The position numbers and the translations under genes were made by a program. A stretch of DNA of 64,000 nt from positions 39,406,846 through 39,470,845 of the forward strand of contig NW_023998414.1 of the NCBI RefSeq assembly GCF_014805625.2, in the 5' to 3' direction. Position 1 is the first letter of the stretch, and the number at the start of each line of letters is the position of its first letter. The DNA is from Glossina fuscipes (Eukaryota > Arthropoda > Insecta > Diptera > Glossinidae). Positions 51,183-61,284 of this stretch are shown piece after piece. The notes below the pieces were generated by a model that worked only from the letters and a program-made list of their open reading frames with translations, ran no database searches and was not told the DNA's origin.

Positions 51183-54100
51183 CATATATACATTATAATC
51201 AAACTAGATACGAACTTATTTAAAGCAGTCAAGTCAAGAACATTTGAGACATTTTTCAATTTTTTTTTAATTTTTGCAATTTGGAGGACTCAAAACTCTC
51301 TGATTGCAAACTTTAAAAATACTAAAAAATGTACAAAAATATATAATTTTGATGTGTATTTAAGGATGACACGATTATTATTGTGTCACTGACGCTCACC
51401 GATAGTTAAACCAAGCCATAATAGCCAGTCAATTGTGTCGATCTCTCTACAGGTTATACGAAAAAGTATCGCTATGACGAATATACTCGAGAGATTAAAT
51501 AGTGTGAGAATGGAATAATTTGACAGAATGACAGACACACATTCTCAAATACATGATTATAACAAATACACTTTCAAAATCTCACAACGATGTATGGATG
51601 GATCATAACGTTCATTATAACGCAAAGTTTTGTATTTTCTTCGCGACCTATACATTCATCATCATACACAGTTAACGGGCCAACTGAACATGTACAAAAA
51701 TTTTCGAGGTTTAGCAAGACAATAATTCCAAATTGCATGAATTCACAAACTTTCTGAACTATATATAATGGGTTTGTTGATATTTTATACCTAAGTTTAA
51801 GCTGAATTGCAAGAAATTGTATATGTGACTGTAAGAAAAATACAAGAATGCATACAAGCGTAGGTGGATAGAGCGACCTGTTTTATACCCATCGGTTCAT
51901 TTAAGCACATAATAATCGCAAATAGTCCTTTGCACTGTTTGCCAATAATCTTGCTAGCATAAGTTGCGATAGATAAAGCTCGATTGAACATTAAACCTAA
52001 CCTTTTCGATTATTTCATATTCGATATAACATTTCCAAAAAATTTTTTCAACTTTACGTTAAATTAACAATTAACACTTAAAAGCAAGCAACTACGTTTT
52101 TGTAGGCTATGGCCTATCATTAAATACCCTACAGTACTTTGCTTAATACAGTTATCCATAGAGCGATTTTTCAAAATAAGGTGTTATAGGGAACGTGATC
52201 CGATCTGGATCATGTCCCATCGGCGTTCTTCCTTGGGCCAAAAAAGATCGATGTAACCTGTATTTCATTAAAATATCGCACAAATTTGCGATCTATAGGG
52301 TGAATATTAGGAAATGAAACGGACAGATGGACAGACAAGCTTAGATCGATACAAAAATCTATTCTGAATCGTTCGGTATAATATGAGGTGGATCTATCTC
52401 GAATCTTTGCGGGTGTTGCATGCATCCGCACTTGTACACACACACAGGCGGCTAGCTTAGAAATTCACTGAAAATACCATTGTGGCCATTTGTTGAAATC
52501 GTTGCCCACTGCAACTGATGCAGCTCGAAGGAGAACTTCTGGCATTCGCAGCGAACTCATCAGACATAGCGCCTTCTGATTACCACTTGCTCAGTATTTC
52601 GTACCTATTTTTCTCAATAAATGCTTTTTTCAAGCGAAAAGTGGTAATCAAAATTAACGCAAACTCGTAATGTATGGGGCCTGTATGTGCAATATTTTAT
52701 GTTTATATATATCTATTTTGGATGAATGAATGAATGAATTAAGCTGAACAAAAAGGATATAGGATTTGAATTATTTCGACGATTTCCATAGGTGACTGAC
52801 ACTAATATCGCGGCATAATTCATTACAAAAGAAAGTGTGATAAAATGGAGATTAAATAACTAAATCAAATTTTGGATCGATATTAGCATTTAGATGATAA
52901 GGTTATGTAATAAATTAATGCTTTGAAATGATCGCTTCGTATCGTGGGATTCCGTATCGGAAAGTTCTTACTTAATATGCGCAATTTCATCTTTTTATCG
53001 CAAGACAAGTAAGAAGAACAAGGGAACGCAATGAATTTGCGGCCCTTTTCGATTGTGAGTGTGAAAATGAAATGAAAATTCAAATATGAAAAGTATTACC
53101 TGAAAATATTGACCGATCACTCCTTCCCATAAAGCACAGGCAATGGTAAAGAATGCGCAAATCGATAACAAAAATAAAACGATCTGTTAAAAAACAGAAA
53201 AATTATTTTAATAATTTTTAATAATAAATCAGAGAAAAGCATAATATATTTAATGCGATAAGCCTTACCCCAATTATGATAAAATTTAACAGTCTATCCA
53301 CGCCGGTACTCTTGAATTGTGTTTTACCCGAATTTTGCATTAATTTGGTATCTTTGCCGGCAAAGATTACCATACCATAACACCATTGCGTGTTACGCAG
53401 TACACAGCCTCTTAATAGAATTTTTTCATTATCTAAAGCAAATCTTTGATTCCGCCAAATCAGGGTGCCTTCAAATTTATTTAAGAGATTATTTGGCTTC
53501 TCGCATATAATCTCGCCATTGAAATTCCACAACAGATCATGACGTTGACCCAATTCAATGGTTTCTGTAAGGCATTGCTTACATTTCAGATTCGTTTCGC
53601 CATCCAATTCGGCAGTTTCGATAAAACACAAACCATTCGGTTCTGAGGTACTTAGTAATAAAATATCGGCTGCCACGAACTGATTATTATCTAAACGTAT
53701 CACATCGCCCACCTAAAAATTTTATAAATAATTACAATGTTGTTATCTCGTTTTATGATAAAAGTATTTTTTTAATAAATAAATAAATAATAATAAAAGA
53801 CGAAGAACGTGAAATTTACCTGAACATCGGACCATTTTTCTTCCATCAATTTTCCATTTCTTAAAGCTTTCGATTTACGATTATTCACCTGAGAATCTGA
53901 CGTATGACGTTGCTAAAGCGAAATGCGAAAAACGAAAAGCGAAATAAAAACATGATTCTTAAATTTCTCAATCAATAAGACAATATTAATCCAATTTGAT
54001 GACTCTGAACCTGTATAATGATTATTAACTTTTTCATATTTTCTTTACAATAACGAAACCTTACAATAATATGCACATATAATGTATATGTCTAACTAAC

Positions 54101-55468
54101 TCTCCTATCTACCCATTTATTTATTGGTTAAGTGGCGTTAAATTAAAATCAGCATATAGTCGCGTTTATGCTATGCTATGTATGCGTATATGTTTGTAAC
54201 TGAAATGTCAATGTCAACAACTCGTAGTTTTTTTTTAATTTTTAATTCATTTATATATTATATTATTTTCTTTTTACATTTGAAGTACCGAGTATCACCT
54301 GTTTCGTGTATATGCACTTGCTAGGCTTACAAGTGACTGTTGTTTCATAAAACGTACATTTGAAAAGAATATTTTTGACAGATTTACACCTGATAAGCGA
54401 GAAGCACGCAAGGTCCATTGCGAAAACTAAGCAACACTTGCTAGAGTATAAAAGGTAATCTTTGGCTTTAATGGATTTACAGGAATTCAGCGCAAGTATT
54501 ACTTCAAGTTTAATTAAAATATGATATCGCTTATAATATTGTTAAATTTACTGAAAGTTGGAATAAACTTTTACGATGCAATTCCAACTTTCATTGAATA
54601 TTCCATTCCGTCAAATCAAGCGGAATGACGATTATTTATATCGTACATCATTTGTGGCATGGGTTATATTGAGTTTGTGCCGATGTATGTGACACGCAGA
54701 AAAGCTTAAGATATATCCATTTTTCATTATACCGATTGTCGGTCCGTCGCATGCCAGTTCATGTCAATTTAAGTTCAAGCTACAGGTCGAACGAACACTG
54801 TCGAAAATGGTTCAGATAGGTCCACTTTTTCCATCACGGGAAAAAATCTTATGATCAAAATTGGTGCATATCGTAGCAAATTGGGCAAAAAAAAAGGACA
54901 GTAAGGAATTTGGGCCATATATTTTATTAAATATTAATACAAGTACTTTATTTAAGTTAGGTGCAGATTTGTTTTGCAAAGTTGTAGACCCTTGTGTTAA
55001 ATATTTTAACAATCTTCCAGATCTACAGTGTTCACGCAATGTTGCAATATAGAGTTAGTTTGTATGGTGTGGGCGAATTACACCTTAGCTTTCTATCTAC
55101 ATTTCAATTAATTGAAGCAGGCCGGTGAACAGGTAGACGGATGGAAGGACCAATGTCCATTGATCAAACCAGGCTAAATTGATACAGAATCTTACGCTAG
55201 TCGAGGACATAGCCACTTTAAGAAGAAGCAGTCGCTGCGTTTGGGAACAACTGTTAATTTTGTTGGCATATCTAGTTGTTCTAGTGACATTAAAGTCACT
55301 AAAGAAAGGGAAAAGTGTCCTCTGATTTTAAATAAACCTTTAAAATCCAGAATATTCGATAACATGTCTATCAAAAGTTATTTTTACTTTTTTCTTTTTT
55401 TTTTTTTTTTTGATACACGTCGCTCGTCTTAAAACTTATGCGAGAGAGAGAGAGAGAAAGGAAGAGAT

Positions 55469-55509
<41 letters not shown>

Positions 55510-58500
55510 CGTACTGTTATAGGAATAGGAGTATCAAACATATCGGCATATCACAAATCTTTTTATAATTGTTCTAATATGCATCTTCAATGAATGTGTA
55601 CTTTATTTAAGACGCTTAGATCATAATTCAATTTACTATTAAGTATAAAACTGAAAAAAGAAAACTCTTTGGCTTTCTAAAGCTCATCAATAAAATCTAA
55701 TATAAAAAAAAAAACAAAAAAAAAAAAAAACCGATCTGTATCTGTTGAAAATTCCAGATTTTATCACCGAAACCTTAAAGCAAATTTTACGATGTAATAT
55801 AATCGAGCGTTGAATACAATTCGACGTGCATGCGTTTGCGGTTATTTTAAAAATATATGCATTAATAAAAAACTTACTATGTCATCATAGGCATCTTTAA
55901 CTGCCGTCAGAGTAAGTACACCGATTAAGGGAATTGCTGTTGTCACTGGCGTTAAAGATGATATGGCGGGTATCAGCTGCAGCACTAACAAACATAGGAA
56001 ATAGAAGTTGGCAAGACGTTGAAATTGTTCCAAAAGGTTAAAAGGCAAAAAAGTCACTAACGTGTACTTGGACGTTTTAATGTAGTTATCCTAGAAAATG
56101 AATAAAATTCAAGTTTATTTTATTTTTATTAAATCACAAAAAAGCAAAAAAAAACAAAAACCAAAAAACGAAAAAAACATTTTAATAAACAAGAGAACAC
56201 CACATACAACACCTCATTTATAAACAACTCTTCGAAGTGAATGTGATGACCTAAAAAATAGAAGGAAACAACCACAACACAATGCCACTGACATAGAGGT
56301 TAAGTATTTAATTATAAAAATATATCAACATTTAATTAAGTTAATGAAATGACTTGAAACTCTCTACAACGAGAAGATGACGTTAATACGTAACAAGCGA
56401 AAGAATGAGTAGAACCGAATGTATATTATTGACGAGACATAGTTACTTGTGTTTGTGTGACGCAATGCAAGCAATGAAAAATGATAACATAAACGCTGTA
56501 ATCGTAGTCACTGAAGTGACACAACATACTCACATCAGCATTATGGTCTTAAGTGAAGAAAGATGGAGCCTTTAGAGCCTTTTTCTTCTCTTTTTTTTTT
56601 TTTTAACATATAGACAGAGATATTTACAGTGCCTTACAGAGTCTTACATATATACAAATACATACTACCAACCAAGTAGTGGGTGCAGGTCATATTTTAT
56701 AAATCAAAAAATTTTATCAAAAATACTTTATAAAAATAATTAATTGCAACGATATAATGATACCGTCATACCGAGATTATTGAAATTCATGAGAAAATGC
56801 CAATTTGACGAGAAATAAATTTAATCATTAGACTCATCGCAGCATCGCCTCGAAATTTGGTCAATATTTTTCGCTTTAGGTGGAGACATGACAGTCCAGA
56901 AATTCAAGCTTTTATCAGGTTGCAATGCAAAACTACTGGTACTAGGTTTGAAGGTCAATCTATCTCTTCTTTGTAGGCGATGAGTTACAATATTTTCGGC
57001 CCAATCAAGCGCGTTTCTGTAATGAACTATGCATGTTTTTTCACCGAAATTTTAGATTGATTTCATTAATCTCTCTATGGAATTTCAGATTAAGGGCATG
57101 AAGATAAATTCGATTTTTAACTAGCAAAGACACTTATCATTTCCAATAAGATAACTCTGTTAACGACTTAACAAAGCTCTGTTAAATAATTACAATTAAG
57201 ATAATCCGCCTGAGTAGGCGAAGGCGAGGAATCTCGACTAGCAAAAGCCAATGGTCGTGGGTTCGAATCTCAAGTGCGGTAGATATTTTTAATAAAAGCC
57301 GATAGCCTTAGATGGATGCTAATACTTTTAAGAGTTTAGTCTCAGAATTTATTTCTCTGGCGAAATTAACAACAATAATAATAATAGTAAATACAATTAA
57401 GATATAGTCGGATTTGAAAGCCTACTTACTCCTCCCATATTAGAAGAAGGAAAATATTTTTGTGGACGTGAATCTATATAAAGGTACTTGTCGAAGGGGC
57501 AAAAAAAATTGAAATTTTTCTTTCGGGAACTATTTTTAACAAATTTTTTACACTTGATATAGGTGAACATAGGTGATATTTTCTAGTTTGGCCACACTAG
57601 GGTCTCAAATGTGGACGTTTTTCCATATCCATTTTTCGCTTATATACCAAATTTCAAACATCGTTACAAATAGCTTCCATAAGCAGAATTTGAATTGGTT
57701 TAGTTTGTTTGGAAGGTATTTTCATATAGATTCATGAAATGTCCACAAAAATATTTCCTTTTTTTTTTTTTTAATATGGGAGGAGTAGGTTTTCAAATCC
57801 GACTATATCTTAATTGTAATTATTTAACAGAGCTGTGTTAAGTCGTTATCAGAGTTTTCTTATTGGAAATGGTAGGTGCCTTTGTTAGTTAAATTCGAAT
57901 TTATCTTCACACCCTCTTTCAAATTATTATCTGCTAAGGTTTTGCATACTGTTGCTGGGATAAGTAACTCATCAGCCATCGTAGGACGCGGTTTATGCAG
58001 ATGCCATCACTATTGACGAATTCATAGAACTTGTTGATGGCCTTACACTATCATTAAACAAAATATATGAAAATTCCACGGCATTCCGGTTATTGTTATA
58101 GTCTAAAATCTACAATTGCTTCAATGACGCTTTTCTTGTATGGACTTATCAATAAGCATCATCTATGTGGTGATATGTTACGTCAAACTTTCTTTTACAA
58201 GCTTTGCGCAAACCTTCTTGATAATACTTAGAAATATCTTAATAGAAGTCTTTGTCTTCCGTAGAGCATGTTGTTGCTGCTTTTGACTCACGCTCATTTT
58301 CAAATTGGATTTTTGACCATTAATGAGGTAAATTGGTCAAGTTACGATTTTTTATGCAAATTTTTCTGACCGGGAGCCTTCGTACCCTATACCAGTTCTC
58401 AGACTAACAGACGTTCAGGTTATTTCTTCATAATCATCTCTAGTAAGTATGCCTGGAATGAGATAAGCAGTCCACTTTAGGTTACAATACGGATTTCCGC

Positions 58501-61229
58501 GAAACGTAAGATAACTGTTGGCAATTATCCACCGCTATAGCGGGGATAGCAGGTAAATTTTGAAAAGTTTTCAAAGCACAAAGAGGAGTTGTGGCTGTTT
58601 GTCATGGTTTCATTAGCGAGAAATACTAAAAGTGAATCATAGTGAAGCATATCGTAAAAGTTAGCTTTTTAGCGCCAAAGAATTTTCAATAATCCCACCT
58701 TTTTGGGTACCAGGAGCAAGAGCAAGAGCATCTACTTCCTCCTACAAGAGGTGTTGTGTTCACATATATATTTCGTTTTGTTTTTAAACCTTCCATTGTT
58801 CCATTTCATTGCATTATGATATATATAAATACTTAATATGGAATTTTATATACTTACAGCATATTTGAACTGAGCATTGAATTCTCTATCATTAGCACGT
58901 ATTCTGCGTTCATTTTCTGCAAAATTGAAGAAAGAAATGAAAATTTATTAGAAAAATGCATGAAAAATAAAAGACTTCAAGGTCGCTTTTCTTGTATCCA
59001 TAAACCACATTACACATGATTAAAATTAAAGAATACGTAAATATATTAACGCATTTAAATATATAAAATTTGTATAGTTATATGGATCTCGGATCTCGGG
59101 ATAATATCAAATGCACTAAGCAAAACGGAATTAATTGAAAAATATTTTCTAAAAAAAATTAATTTTGAAAAATATTGTAATAGATTTAATATGAGAAGCG
59201 AGGAAGTGAGAGAGCGAGGACGCGAGGAAGCGAGGAAAAACTCCATTTTTATAATAACTGCATCGAAGGAGAAAAGTGCAATAATGTCATTATTCACTTT
59301 CTAATATACAGTAAAAGTTCTTCATTCGCGAGGTACAGTCAAACCTGGTTTTGTGCGATTTTTTTTATGCGCTTTTTTTTTGTGCGATTCTTTTTGTGCG
59401 ATTCTTTTTTTTGTGCGGTATATGAATATGGACACATTGAATTTCGCCGAGAGGTTAGGTCAATCTGAACTGTGTTGGCATCACTTTTTTTGCTATCAGT
59501 GTGTATGTACACATTGCAACAGCCATTTTCATACCTATTGCATCAGCCTATTTCATTAGGCATGCTCAATGTTCTTATGCATATATTGCATTGAAAATGT
59601 CTCCTTGTTTAAAATTAGAAATTAAAATTTTTTTAAATGTTTCAATGTGTAATTTAATTATTTATTTTGTTTGGAAAGCACTTTCTGGCTATTTCGTAAA
59701 GCTTTGACATATTTTCTAAGTGAGACTTTTTTTATGCGGTCCCTATCCACCGCACAAAAACAGGTTTGACTGTATATGTGCCGCGAATACAGAAACCGTG
59801 AATACGGAATGGTAAGGAAGCGCGAATAAGATGCTTTTACTGTATTAAAAAGTAAATCATAATAATCGGAGCATAAGTCCAGCATTATTATGGTATATAT
59901 ATTTTTAGTATAATTCTATGTATAGAAAATGTAAATATACATATACATACAAAATATCCATAGATAAGGAAGAGACAGAAGGTGCAAAAACATTCGGTAT
60001 AATTTCTTTAATACCGAATTATTTCGATTCTGAAACAGTAATAAAGACAAAGGGACCCTTTTTTTACATTCAAGTAAGACATATTAAAATGAAACATTTT
60101 CGTTCTTTACTTTGGGGATCTATGATCCATACTCCGTGCATCCGTGATTTCAAAAATTCAAATCAAATCAAATTCATTTCAGTTTTAATGAATGAATATA
60201 TCCGGCAATAATTCTCGAAATTGACTCATAGACATGCCGTCTAATATTTTTATAAAATGGGGGATTTTAACCGACGCCTGTTAAAACCTTATATCATTTT
60301 GATTATTCGATTACGAGCTACTGTCATCTAAGTGGATAAACCAACCAAGTGACAGCCTAAAAAAGAAAGGTTCTTTACCATTTTTTTTTTTTTTTTTTTT
60401 CGGCATAAAAGAAAAGATAGTAGAATAATAATATTTGAGGAGGTTATTAAGCATACCTTAAAGTATTAGAAAAGAAAAAAATATTTTGAAAAAATACTAA
60501 AAAATGGCAAAGTCACAGCAGCTATTCTTTGGGTAAATCCCACCTCTTTCACTTTACATATGTCAAAATGATGAAGAAGAAGAGCCATTAATATTCCGTT
60601 AGGCTTAACAAAATCATGTTTACCCTTTGCTTTACAACACTTTTATCCCCAACGCTTGAAGGAGTTGGTAGCTTGAATAAATTGCAAAGCTTGTATAAGC
60701 AACATAAGAACCATCATATTTTCTTAGGCTTTTCAGTGTCGCTTCTTTAAGTAACTTCATTATGGGAATATGTTTATTCCGCCTCGCTTCAACTAGGAAA
60801 TTTATTGCATATATATATATAAATGAGCAAACAAGCTGTTGCCACAATTTACACACATTTCAGAGAAGGTAACTTAGCCAAAATCAAATTAGTTCGGAAT
60901 TGATGATACTTTCACATTCAAACCTAACACAAAGGTCCCGAAGACGGTTTCACTTTTCGAAACGAAATAAATGTATGTGTGTGCGTTTTTTAAACACACA
61001 CGCACATTGAGAAAAAAAAATATGACGACTGTTTACTAACAATGAGAGCTCAAAAGGATCAAAAATCAGAATTCTGGATCGAGGTACTTTCATCTTTAGC
61101 TTTTCAATCGATATCTCATGTTGAGTCGAGGAAGAACTTTGTAGCGAATCGCTAAAATTGAAGCACATTTGTGTTATTATATTTTAAGTGAACGGAATGA
61201 AACCACCGTCTTTGGCCAGCAAGGAAAGA

Positions 61230-61284
<55 letters not shown>

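Noticed and set aside
59353..59707. Two 68-codon Cys/Phe-rich frames
   Set aside because: They lie inside the inner MITE and come from its T-rich GTGCGATT repeats.
60632..60856. 74-codon minus-strand frame ([20 protein letters not shown])
   Set aside because: It looks protein-like at first, but no family is recognised, it is isolated in an intron, and no splice partners were found.
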